NCBI GenBank assembly: GCA_007449985.2
Contig: VIIQ02000149.1
Span: 62,001 to 126,000, forward strand
Direction of reading: 5' to 3'
Length of the DNA: 64,000 nucleotides
From: Desmodesmus armatus
Lineage: Eukaryota > Chlorophyta > Chlorophyceae > Sphaeropleales > Scenedesmaceae
The notes under the pieces were generated by a model. The model was given only the letters and a program-made list of their open reading frames with translations, was not told the origin of the DNA and searched no databases. A program made the position numbers and the translations under genes. Shown here piece after piece: positions 1 to 11,231 of the stretch (within the stretch, counting starts at the first letter, position 1; each line of letters opens with the position of its first letter).

Positions 1-345
1 TCCAATGCCAAGCTGATTGTTGAGCTTACTTCAGTTGGGCCCAAGCTGGTCACTAATGTTCACTTTGGTACTTTGGTTGTGCTGAGAGGTCTTTGCCTCT
101 GGCACTTGTGTTACAGTCTGGAGACCCGGTGCAGCACAACCCGACATTCATGACAGTGTGGATGATTGTCTCAACAAAGTTGGGGGATCTGTGGGGATTC
201 AAGTGTTGGCAATGTTGGTGCATGCCCTGGTTCTGTCAGCACTTGTCATCGATTTCGGGTTTATATTAGCTTGCAACTGTGTCCCTCCCAAAATGCATGT
301 GGTATGATCCTTAGTGATCCAGATTGTTTTTGGTTTGTTCTACCA

Positions 346-422
346 TCTCCGTGATACTAGTGAATGGCTGGCATGAGCTCTTGAGCCTCATAGCTGCAGC
401 TGTAACTATGATTTGATTTGAT
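346..422 (+). mobile_element. diverged LINE 3'-end fragment
   Basis: This stretch matches, with scattered substitutions, the last part of the LINE 3' untranslated region found complete at about 42640-42736. It shares the order of a ctccgtgata block, a gaatggctggcatgagctc block and a terminal run of GATTT units. Bases 1-345 could be more of the same related element, but I could not align them convincingly. It is most likely a 5'-truncated older insertion of the same LINE family. Confidence 0.65.
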
Positions 423-1776
423 GTGGTCGCACACTACTGCCGAAGGGTGGCAGTCGCTTTTGTGTTGTCGTGTGTCACTGACCTGCTTTTGGTGTTGCCA
501 ACATCAGTATGTTTGTGAAATTGGCAAGCCCTGAACATGACACAGCCTGAGCTACATGCGCATGACTAGTGACACATGCAGCAATGCATTCCAAGCCAGC
601 AGTGGAATGACCTGCCATCCAGTGCGCAGTAATCGACTAGCGTAAGCCCAGCCCATTCCTGCCCCCGGGGCAGGGGCCCTGCCCTTTCAGGGCCTGCCTC
701 ACCCTAACCAGACAGGCAGCAGCTGCCTCTCATGGTATTGCCTGAGGCCTTGCAGCAGTTGCCAACCGTGCCGCACGGTTGTTGGCGCCCAAACTTTGAA
801 AGGCTCGGTAAAGGCCTCCGCGCAGGCCGCCTGAGTCCCAGAGTCTGCCAAGCTGGAGGTGCTACCAGCAGGCTTGGCTGCCCGGCAGCATGGGCCATGC
901 TGCCACTGGGCTCGGCACATGTGCTGAGACAGACTATTGACCACACAACAGCAGCAGTAGGTGCTGCTGGCTGGAGGGTTTTGGTGGCCATAACCATGGT
1001 GCTAGTGGGCTAGACATAGGCGCCGGCGCAGACCATGTGACCCAGCAGCAGTAGCAGCAGCAGGTGCTGCCAGCCAGTTTGGCGGCATTGGGGTGACCAT
1101 GTTGGACAGGTGCTAGTGCAGACCATGTTGTCCGAACAGCAGCAGCGGCAGCAGCAGGTGCTGCCAGAAGACACCACTAACAGCATTGCTTTGGGCCAGC
1201 TTTGGATTGTGAAAGGTCGACCACAGGCCAGCACTGAGCACGGTGCTCAGGCTTCCACACCCACTGCATGGTGGGCGTGCTTGACAGCGATGCAGCTCAC
1301 GACGGCTTCCACAGAACGCCGTAGCTACGCCCCCCTTGGCTTGGGGTGTGGCATAGCATACATGCAGCCTGGGCCAGGCAGTACAGTCTGCAGTACAGGG
1401 GTCGCAGGTGCTTGTGGTGTGATGTTGACCTGAGGTGTCGACCTGTTTTAACGCTTGTAGGAATGAAACAGGCGTGACCCACACACGCTGCATGCATCAG
1501 GTACTACAGCTGCCAGGCACCACTGGTGTCACTACTAGTGTCTCCACTATCTGTCAGTACTGCATGCCCAGCCAGCAGTGCAGTGCCTATACAGCTAGCC
1601 AGTATGTAGCTGCAACTTTAAACGAACAGTTGTGATCATCGAGCCTTTAAACTGCCCACACAAACCGCCATCGCTTGTTCAGAAACTGCGTATACACTGT
1701 GGCTGAGCCAATCTACGGAACGGAGAATTTCATAACAAAGACCTTTAGCTTATATCACTGAACTATCAATTGCAGG
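423..1776. other. no gene recognised; upstream region of LRR gene A
   Basis: No convincing coding region was found. Around 655-695 there are small GC-rich inverted repeats. At 1030-1165 a CAG-rich stretch is imperfectly repeated in tandem: two blocks both end in a caggtgctgccag motif. The promoter of gene A must lie at the right end, but no clear TATA box was identified. Confidence 0.4.
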
Positions 1777-4334
1777 ATGCAGCAGGTGCGAGAGCGGCTC
1801 ATTGTTCTGATCTGGAGGCAGCCATCTTGCAAACACAGGGCTGCTGTTGCCAGGTATCTGATTGCACTCGTGACAGTGCTATGTTGGATGTGAATCTGTT
1901 GGTGCCTGGCGCTGCTGCTTGCAGGACAATCCCAGCCAGTCACTGCTGCTGCGCTGCCTGTCATCCCTAGACGTGGACATATGGGCAGAGGTCTTGCTGC
2001 CGAAGCTGATTTCGCAGGGGTCAGCAGGAGACGTCGCTCTCGCATGTAGCCAGCTGCGGGACCTATGCTTTGGAGCAGTGCAGCACATCAACCTCAGCAC
2101 TGTGCTGGACAGCAGCAGCAGCGCTGTTGAGGACTGGGTGCAGACTATCCCCCAGCACTTCACTGCATGCAAGTCAGTGGAGCTATATTTGGACGATGAC
2201 GACAGCTATCACACAACCGCATACCTAGTGCCAGCACTTGCAAGGTGGGTGTGAGGCCACAAGCAGATGTGCACCTAGCAGCACTGCATGGCAGCTGTTG
2301 TGACAGCAGCGCAACATGCACACACATAAGGCCCCTGCCGTGCATGTCCCAGATGATGCTCTTGGTGCTGATTGATGCCAGCTTCTTCCCGATGCAGTGG
2401 GATTTTCTTTTTCTGTGGCCAGCACAACAGACTTAGTGCCACATGACGACGGCACACCTCGCACCACGCAGTAAGCGGCTTTTTGAGCGGCACCCTGAGT
2501 CTGCATGTGCCCTGGCTCTTCAAACCCCGGCTCTTCAAGCCCCCTTGTACAGGCTGCCACACTTGGATTCAGTCGAGCTGAGAGCAAGGGGCGGCCCCCG
2601 CCCGTTGGCCATGGGCACAGTGTTGTACAGCTTGCGCACACAGCTGGCAGGAAGAGTGCGCAGCCTGCACCTGGACCTGCGGCAGAGCTGGGCGGGAGCA
2701 GCACAGGCATGGAGGGAGCTTGGTAAACATACTGGGCTGGCCAAGCTTGTGCTGATATTTGACGATCGGGTGAGTTCTGTAGGTCAATCAATTCTGCCCT
2801 ATAGGAGCTCAAGACACGTGCCTGGATCTGTCACCCTTGCGCAAGCGGTCGTTTTTCAACTGCAGGGCTGCCGGCATTAGCTTAGCCACGAGGTCTATGT
2901 TTCTGCATGTCTTTTTGTTGATCTTGGTTGTACGGTTGCATGGCATTTTACCCTTGCAAATGCTGTGGTTGTGACGAGTTTTCCTTCAACCTGATCAACG
3001 GGTGACATTGAGGTGGTAAGCTGCACGGGACACTAGTAGAATGTGACTCCAAGAGTGCTGCTGCGGGATTGCCATGCTTGTAGGTGGAAGCACCCCTTGA
3101 TCGCCAGGACCTGCTGCCTTTGGCAAATTTGCTCAGCTTGGAAGAGCTTGCCATATGCAGTCGCAGTAGGACCTTCTTCCAGCCTTATCTGTCCCCAGAG
3201 CTTGCAGCTAGCTTGACCGCACTGACCTACCTTGAATTGGGAGGGTGTGAGGTCTCGTGCTTGGCGCATGTCAGCAGCTGTGTGTCACTGCAGATGCTTG
3301 TGATGGAGTGCCCAGATGGGAATGAGCAGGAGTTGGGTCCGAGCGAGTGGGCGGCTGTGGGTGCGCTCGAGGCACTTGATAAGCTTCTGCTGTATAATGC
3401 CAAGTTCCTCGCACCCAGTGAGGAGTGCTGTGCAGCCATCAGCAAGCTCACAAAGCTTCGAGTCTTTGGGGCAGAGGTGTGGTCAGTGGACATGCTGTCT
3501 GCTATTGCTGCCAGCACCCAACTGGACATGTTGGCAGGCGGGTGGCAGCATGGCAGCAGTAGTGCTGAGGGTGTTGTGCTCCCTGGTGTGGTGGCGTTGA
3601 CAATGACATATGGTAGTCCTCCTTTTGCTGCGCTGCCCAACCTGGTCACTGTGCAGCACATGGGTCCGCTCGAACCAGATGCATTCATCGCCATGGCTCG
3701 CCACTGCTCACGCCTGGAGCGGCTTGAAGTTGCCAAGAATCCCAAGGAGGTTGTGAGCTTGCCAGGTACTCTATCACGGCGTGAGTGTGTAAGTGCACTT
3801 TCGGCGCTGTCGGCCCTCTCGAGTCTCACAGAAATCGGCTTCATGGCAGGGAGGCCTTCAGAGGTGATGGCGCTGGTGGATCTTGTCAGTACGTTGCTGC
3901 CAAGGGGCTTCCAGCTCTTGCAGGTTGTGGCGGTGGGTGATAGCCGCGTGGTGTTCTGCTGTCTCATGCACCTCGCAAAGCTGCAGGGGTTGCCTGAGTT
4001 GGTGCTGCAGGTGCATGGGGACCTCGCGGATGCCATGGCGCGCTATGCTGATGTTTTTGTGAGTGCTTTGAGCGGCATTGGCCATGTGCAGATCCTGGGC
4101 CTAGAGGGTGATCAGGCTGATGAGGTTTTGGCAGCACTCGACCACCTTAGGGAGTCAGGTTTACCTTGCCCAAAAAACTTGAAGTGTTTTGTTGAGCAGG
4201 TCGCAGGCTGGTGCGTGTGTGGTTTGGGGTGTTGCAGTGCACGCGAGAGCAGTTTTTTTTGCGGACCCGATTTTTTTCCTACTTGCACGGTGGCTGCACA
4301 TGCCTGTGTTTTGGGCCGTAGGCTCCCACTGTGA
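1777..4334 (+). CDS. F-box-like / leucine-rich-repeat protein, paralogue A
   Basis: The model has four exons: 1777-1785, 1925-2244, 2553-2769 and 3084-4334. All have GT-AG borders and compatible phases, giving 598 residues. Exon 1 is only 9 nt (Met-Gln-Gln). It is placed because the same ATGCAG(CAG) followed by a donor lies upstream of exon 2 in all four paralogues. Residues about 4-45 resemble an F-box (LL..L..LD.D.W...LLPKL, then QLRDLC). Exons 3-4 carry irregular leucine-rich repeats such as LTALTYLELGGC and LTKLRVFGAEVW. F-box/LRR proteins usually select substrates for SCF ubiquitin ligases; that role is inferred from the family only. The last 40 or so residues diverge from B, C and D and end in a Cys-rich tail. 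Gene A lies tail-to-tail with MYND gene F. Confidence 0.8.
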
Positions 4335-4812
4335 TTTGTGCTGCCAGCCGTCATGCTTGGTCAGTTGCTAAGTAGTTGACTTCTGGCAATGAGGCTGGAC
4401 AGCATGGACCAATGCCTTGTGTAACGCCACAAGGCAGGCCAATCATAGCAACGACCGAGGCCGTGAGGGTCTCAGCAGGGGGGGGACCTTCCACGGCGTG
4501 GCTCTGCGCAAAAAAAGTGCGGCAACTGAACGCATGCATGTTGCTGGATTGTTGAAAAACAACATATAAGCACACCCCCGCGGCTTTGGCAGCACCAGAC
4601 CCCAACCAAGGTTCTAGCAGGACGCAGACGCAGACTGTCTGGTTGGATCAGGCGCCATCACACCAACACCAGAACCCAACCGTCTGCCAGCATGTCTTAC
4701 AACACTTGCTGTTCATGTGGAAACACACAAGTCACTTGGAGCCCTGTCAGCCTGACCAAGTGGCCATCCACCAAACTGTGACTTCTGCGCTGGCCACTGC
4801 ATGTGTGCATCA
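4335..4812. other. convergent 3' regions of genes A and F
   Basis: This 478-bp spacer lies between two convergent genes and no coding region is supported. It contains the putative polyadenylation hairpin of gene A at 4414-4435. The right part is CAG/CTG-rich and may be 3' untranslated region of gene F. Confidence 0.5.
4414..4435 (+). terminator. TGTAA signal in an 8-bp hairpin, likely poly(A) signal of gene A
   Basis: TGTAA at 4420-4424 is the usual green-algal polyadenylation signal and lies 86 bp after the stop of gene A. It spans the right arm and loop of a perfect stem, GCCTTGTG / CACAAGGC with a 6-nt loop. The signal assignment follows the known chlorophyte consensus; a role for the hairpin is speculative. 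Confidence 0.45.
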
Positions 4813-7800
4813 TCAGCTTGCTAGTTGTGCAGCTTCTGCAGCAGTTGCTCCTGGTGCCGCCGCTGCTGCCGGTGCTGCAACTCCTGCTCCTTGTGCTGCC
4901 TGCTGTGCCAGCTGCTTCAAGTGGCTGCACACCTTCTTGTGCTGACGCCAGTGACGGGCCTGGTGCTGCTTGCAGCAGTAGTAGGCCACCTGCATCAAGT
5001 CATTGTTTGAGCATGGTGTGTCAAGAACTTGGACTGGAAATGCAGCAACTGCACGTCCAGCGAGTCACTCCTACAAAGCAACATAATTTGTGCAGAGATC
5101 CCCGCTAAATAACACTAATGGTGACACTTCCAATGGGCTACACCGCTAGTGCGTGTCCATCAAGAAGAGGAACCACAACAGCAATTCCGAAGTTGAGGAT
5201 TTGCGCTGCACACATGTGCAACATGTTGCACCCCCACGCCACTCTCAAACTCCGTGGCAAGAAACCTCCTGGATGCCCTGTGCCAGCCCTCACTCACCCT
5301 ACACCCGCCGCAGCACTGTCGGCTGCACGACTGCTCTGCCAGGCCGGCCATCTCCAGGCAGCGGTCATCATTGCAGGCGTACTTCTGAGGCCATGCCGCC
5401 CACACCCTAGCCCCCAGCTGCTGCAGCCCCTCGTGCAGCCAACCCTCAGCACTGCCCTGCAGGAAGCCCTGTAACATAGCCACGGCTAGGCCCTGTTTGT
5501 TGGGAGCAGCAGCCTCCCTGACTGCCTCATACAGCCGCAGCAGTGCTTGGAACTTCGGATTGAGACTCTCAGCCAGCTGCACCAGCTGCTGCAGCAACAC
5601 AGGAGGCAGCGTGACTGCTGCCGCAGCACCTGGGTGTTGTTTGAGCTCACTGAGCTGCCCACGCAGCCATTCCAGGGCAAACGCGGGCATCGACAGCATG
5701 TGGAGCACTCCTGGGGGGCAGCGGCCAGCTGAGGCTTGGTTCAGGCAGCTGTCCAACCAGGGGGAGGCCCCCTGGAGCAGGCGGCCAGTAGTGATCAGGG
5801 CCCTGCCTGTGATGGGAAGCCAGGCCGGGTAGCTGGGAGCATCCACGGCCTCCTGCAGGGGCAGGCAGGTGAAAAAGAATCGCACACAATCATGCCAGGC
5901 AAACTTGGGAATGGGAGTAACAGTTTGTCTCAGGTAACAAGGTCGCTAGAAGAGCACTACCTAGCCTTCGCATTTTGAACATAGCGCAGGTGTGACAAAC
6001 ACATCATGCACAAGAGTGCGGCTTACACGTGACCCCAACAGCAGCGCCACTGGCGAAGTAGTACTTCATGGCACCTGAAACAAGGGTGCAATCACTCTTG
6101 CACCATTCTGCTGACGCTCATTTGACTTGCCTTGATGCTCAGTGTCTCGGCCTCTGTTCCATGAGAGCCCCTGTTTTGCAGGTCGGGCTGCACAGCGTCC
6201 CATGCGGCCTGCCTGTCAGGGTCGACAGAGGGGTTGCCTGTAGGAAGCACAGTGAACCATGCTGACGATATTGAATTGAGTTGGTGGAGCCATAAGTTGC
6301 ACCACTCACTGACTTTGGGTCTTACCCTCTCACAAGTGCTCACAAGTTACAACTGGAGTCTAGTACGATGTGGACGCCACCATTTCCATGTTTACAATCC
6401 ATTGCACATAGTGTGGAACGCTATTGCGGCCGCTCACCTGTCGCCCATCCGTGCACAGTGGGCCCCACCATAGCCACGCAAGCAGCAACCTGGAACTGGT
6501 AGCGCAGCAGTGAAAGTCGGCCCTCCTGTTGTTCCACCTGAAGTTGTGGCAGCAGCCGTTGCAGTTGCAGCAGGTATGTTGGATTTGAGCCCGAATGTGT
6601 GTACGGCATGTTGTACTGTGAAGGGCAATGCTGTGGAGAGGACACTGGCAGAGTCAGACTCCCAAGAAAAACTTTGACACCTTGAAGGTGTGCCGCCCAA
6701 AGCAGGCTGCGTGTCGTCCAGATCAATTCGCCAACAATCCCGACGTTACAACATCAACTTCATCATGATCCTGTATGTACATGTTCGATGCAACTCATTT
6801 GTCCGACACACCTGAGGAGCCATTGGCTGGCAGATGGCCTTGAGGGTACTGATCTGCTGGGAGCATGAGCGTAGAGTCAGACGCTTGTCCTGCAGCAGGT
6901 TTGTGGAAGGGGCCGTGCCCTCTGGGCTGGTGACCTCCTGTGCCTGATATATGCTCATCAACAGCCAGGTCATCCCTGATATGGAGCTGGGCGGTCCGTT
7001 GTGCTGGGCCGTTCGAAGCACGGCCTTGACCACGCGGCTAGCACGCATGGGCTGCCGCATGTACAGCTCGAAGGGCAGTTTCCGGAAGCACTCTGCGCAA
7101 CAAATTAAAAAAATACAAACACAATCGAAGCCAGCCTGTCAGCGAAACATACATGGTCGTGAGCGCTTGACTGCGAGCGAAGGCTGCAAGGTGCTCAGAA
7201 AAGCAAAAGGGTAGACGCAACTGTGGCTGCATCACATCGGCTCTGCGCTGTCATGATAAATTTTGCAGCCTTGATCAGTCAGCAACATGGCGACTCGATT
7301 ATTCTATGATATAAAATACCCCGTCAAAAAAACGGAAAAGGAGTCCGCCGTCCAAAAAAAACAGGGGGGCGTCGTGGAGCTGGCAGTCACCTTCACTCTC
7401 CCGCCCCAAACACACAGACTCCCCCCTCACCTTTGTAAAGCATCACAGCAAAGAAGACGCAGTTGCCGAAATGGTCCCACAGCAGCCGCAACTGCTGCTC
7501 TGCTGCTCTGCGTCTCCAGGGATGTCAATCGACACCCCACTGCTACCTGAGCTGACCAGGCACCCATAATCCACTGCATCTGACTGAGAGCCATCCCCGT
7601 CCAGATCTGTCTCTGCCATTCCTGATGCCCTCAACAATTGCCTCCCCAAGCCAAAGGTATACTGCAGGCAGTCCTGCACATAGGGCTCTCTTCTGCTGCG
7701 CTCTGACTGACTGAGCTGGTACTCCGGTTGGTATGGCACCAGGGCATATTTCAGCATCAACATCACCATGCCGAGCCCAACCATGAAGCGCCCTACCTGC

Positions 7801-9282
7801 TCTCGGCCAAAGCCCACAACTGCCAATGACTCAACCCACAGGCACGCTAGCTGCTCTAAGAGCAGCCCGGAGCCCACCATGTGCTGAAACGCGCCGTTGA
7901 AACACGCTCCAGCGGGCGCTGCAGCCGCAGCTGCAGCAGCTGCAATGGCGCCGCGATATCGCGTTGCCCAGTCCGGCTCTGACAGCGCATCTTTGCGGAT
8001 GCTGAAGCTGTCTCGCAGGCATAACAGCGCAAGGACTGTGTGCTGCTGCATGGGGGAATCGATCGGCATCGCCCTGCAGACAGCTGCCGCATACGGCTGC
8101 ACTGCGTCCAGCGGGAACCCCAGCTGCCGCAGCAGACTTGAAGCCACCGAAGGCGCCCAGCTGCTGCTGCTGGTGCTGCGGCGACTTGCTGCAGGCTCGT
8201 CGTGCTGCCGTTGCCGCTGCTGCTGCTGCTGCTCCTTGCGCCAGGCTCGCAAGAGCACACAGCAGTGCATGATGTGTGCCTTCTGCACGACATCGGACAC
8301 CACCGCAGCCTCTGCAGCCGTGGCTGCTGGCATACTGCTGCCCAAGCCCTCTTACTGCTCCTCCGACTGCACTGCGTTACGCCAGTACTCCACACAGGCC
8401 CCGAGGCGTGGGAGCATTACCGCTGCTTGCTCAATTGCCGAAATCTGTAGCCAGCGGCCAGGCTCGCACGCCAGCGCCCGGCCCTCTGGGCCCGTCAGCA
8501 AGTGCAGGGCTAGATCAGCAGCTGCTGGGAGAGTTGGCAGGAGCTGCAGCATCCAAGGGGGTGTGAAGGTGTGGGCCAAGGTACCCCACATTAACAGCAG
8601 GGTGCCCGCTAGCCCATTCAGCTGAGCGAGCAGCTGGGGCTGCTGCTGCTGCTGCTGCCTGAGCCGCTGTAGCTGCTGCTGCTGCTGTGTGATGTAGCTG
8701 TTGAGGTTGGTGGCAGCAGCCACAAATGCTGGGATGAGGTCTGCAGCAGTAAGCAGAAGGTAGGGCACAGGTGAATTGCAAGACCGGTCTCACGCGCCAG
8801 CATTGGGTGCACGTCACCACCCAAAACAGTGATGGAACTGGGACATGATGTGCCAGTCAAGCTTGTTTTGCCCAGCTTGCTTACGTTAAGAAGCGGCTTA
8901 CAACCCTGTTGTGTCAGTGCGTACAACAGTTGCAGAGGGGTAGCACCCTTGGCCTAAAACCATTGGCCTCTCAGGCTGCTGGGTCACATTGCATACAGAT
9001 GTGTGTCTGAAACCTACAGCCAGGAATTCATTGTGTGGATGGGCAGGTACGGGTCACATATGCAGACATGCAGGACACACCTGATGGCAGCAGTTCCACA
9101 GCAGCAGCTGCACCATGTGCAGCTTTAGTGTCTACGATTAGCAGAATCAGGTTGCGTCCTGCTTCTGCCAGATCATCTGCTACTTTTTTGTCTTTGATCA
9201 CCGCATTAGTAAACGGAACCCGCTGGCTGAGGCGCCGAAGGCAACGTAGAGCGATCTGAGGTGCTTCTGATCTGGACGACAT
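4813..9282 (-). pseudogene. MYND zinc-finger protein, paralogue F, with stop codon and frameshift
   Basis: Seven exons align with intact paralogue E: 9081-9282, 7431-8740, 6812-7092, 6438-6537, 6131-6237, 5298-5852 and 4813-4989. Start and stop are conserved and about 910 residues are expected. The C-terminus has a MYND-type Cys/His cluster (CNDDRC, CCGGC, then YYCCKQHQARHW.QHKKVC) split by the last intron. MYND fingers normally bind proline-rich partner peptides. Two lesions are seen in exon 2. One is an in-frame TAA at 8352-8354, with homologous sequence in the same frame on both sides. The other is a one-base loss in a CAG-rich stretch near 7490-7512. Exon phases agree only if that base is restored. 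Intron 5 starts with GC instead of GT. F has one intron (6538-6811) that E lacks. Sequencing error cannot be excluded, so F may be a live gene. Confidence 0.7.
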
Positions 9283-11231
9283 ACTTGCTGATATTTGCCA
9301 GTTGCTGCGCTTGCTGACACACACTTTAACGTGCAGCCATTCTACAGAACGATTAATGCCATCTGATCGGCATATTTGCCCAGGACAGGCAGGGCACCGT
9401 AGGGTTTTCAAAGTCAAAGTTGGGTCAACTGAGTGACACTGAGTGACAGCTGGCTCCGGCTTAGGGTTCAACCCAAAACCTTACACCGGGGAGGAGGTGA
9501 CGCCAACAGACAGATCATTGCTTTCCCCACTCCATTCCGGCTCTGCGGTCTGCATCCCCCGCCCCTCCCAGGCACTTGTTAGACTCGTTGGTGGGTACTG
9601 ACGTCTGCCTTGCTGAAGAGCCGCTGACCCCTTTCCCCTTCGGTTGAGGCTGTTTCGAAATCAAAACCTCCCCCCTCCCTTGCTGTTTTAGGCCTAGCGT
9701 CCCCTGTCAGCCCCGGGTTTAAGGTTTATGCATGTGGTGGACCTCTTGTACAAGTTGTACCATGTTCACCTAACTTGTGATGCTGTCGCTGTGAGCAGAG
9801 CCTTCGTCATGAATGCTTCCGTGCAAAGTGGGGATGTGAGTCGGAAATCAAATGCCAACAGGCACTGAGAGCTGGCCCACTCAGTGGCAATGACTGCCTC
9901 AGCTGCAAACTCGCAATCACACTGTGTGACACAGCATCTTCAGGTGATGACGGATTCTCCTGTGCTTGCATGACTGCATGCAAGAGGGAAAAGTCGCTCG
10001 CATCATGGTGCTGGGAGGTGTGTTCTGTAGCAACATGGTGCATGGCTACTGTGTGAGCCAACCTGCCAGCAGCAAAGGCATTGACTGGTCTCTGAGTCAC
10101 TCAGAGTGGGTCTGGGAGTGGGACAATGATGAGTGAGCTTCAAGCAAGTTACCAATTGAGCTGTTACACATGCAGCTTACGACAGCCGTCCCACATAATA
10201 CCCGCAATGTCGAGAATATATTCATGTGATTACAATCGGTCATGGTGCAACCAACAAGCATGCAATGGGCTGCATTGGCTAGTCGCACCAATGAGTGCCA
10301 CATCATCGCAGCTTTGCTGTGGTCATTGGTAACCACACTGCCCACACAACATTTCATAGCTCAAAATGCTTCAATCGAAGAATTCAAGGACGCTAGCACC
10401 ATTGCACGTGCGTCGCGCCATCCGGACCCCACACTCTGCAGATGCGCAAACAGTGCCGACACGCAAACTATGCAGCCAACATGAAAAATGAACAGGTGCA
10501 AGCAGCACACTGTGGCAATGGCATTGCTCACATGGGAACACACAAACAACCTGGCCAACATTCCCACAACAGTCACTCGCAAGAGAGTGTCGCTGCAGGC
10601 ACCACCACACTGACTCAGTCACTGGGTGACTCACACACTCGCCTCTCTCACTCTCTCACTTGCGCAGTGCTGTCCACTAGGCTGCGCCGACCTCACCCTC
10701 TCACATGAAATCTTGGCTTACCGGGACAGTGAGAGATCCACCACGTGGCTTGCATTTCCACAGAACCCCTGATCAGGACTACTTAGTAAGCAGCCCACCT
10801 GCACTGGAATGCAGCAGTGGCACCACACTACTGGTGCAAGCACCAGGGACCTCACCCAAAGCTTGCAGCACCAGCGTCCCCGCCTGCCGACAGCAGCAGC
10901 ACGTGCACCCTCACGATGCTGACAGCAGCCACGGACACACACTCCAATACACACGTAAAGTGCAAGCAGCCCAGACACAGAAACAATGCCAGGCACTCCA
11001 CGTTGCAACCAGGGGCAGGGCCTGTGTGAGCCCAACAGCTAGACAGTCAGCCGCCTCGAGGAAAAGAAGCTCCTGTAGCATGTAGCGGCAACATGCTAAA
11101 CAACGAAAGCGCACTGGCGTGGCTTGGACAAACCTCCCCATGTCAACACCCACAAGCATCCGCATGCTCATACCTAAGCTGCTGTGTTTGGCTATCCGTG
11201 CTCCTACCCAGCCGCATCACATCAGCACCCC
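9283..11231. other. intergenic region, no gene recognised
   Basis: This 1.95-kb region lies between the start of gene F and the end of the ClpB-like gene. Open frames on both strands are short, cysteine- or histidine-rich and without recognisable domains. It should hold the promoter of F next to 9283 and the 3' untranslated region of the ClpB-like gene next to 11231. I saw no TIRs, tandem array or RNA gene. Confidence 0.4.

Noticed and set aside
3227..4036. 269-codon minus-strand frame
   Set aside because: It is antisense to exon 4 of LRR gene A.
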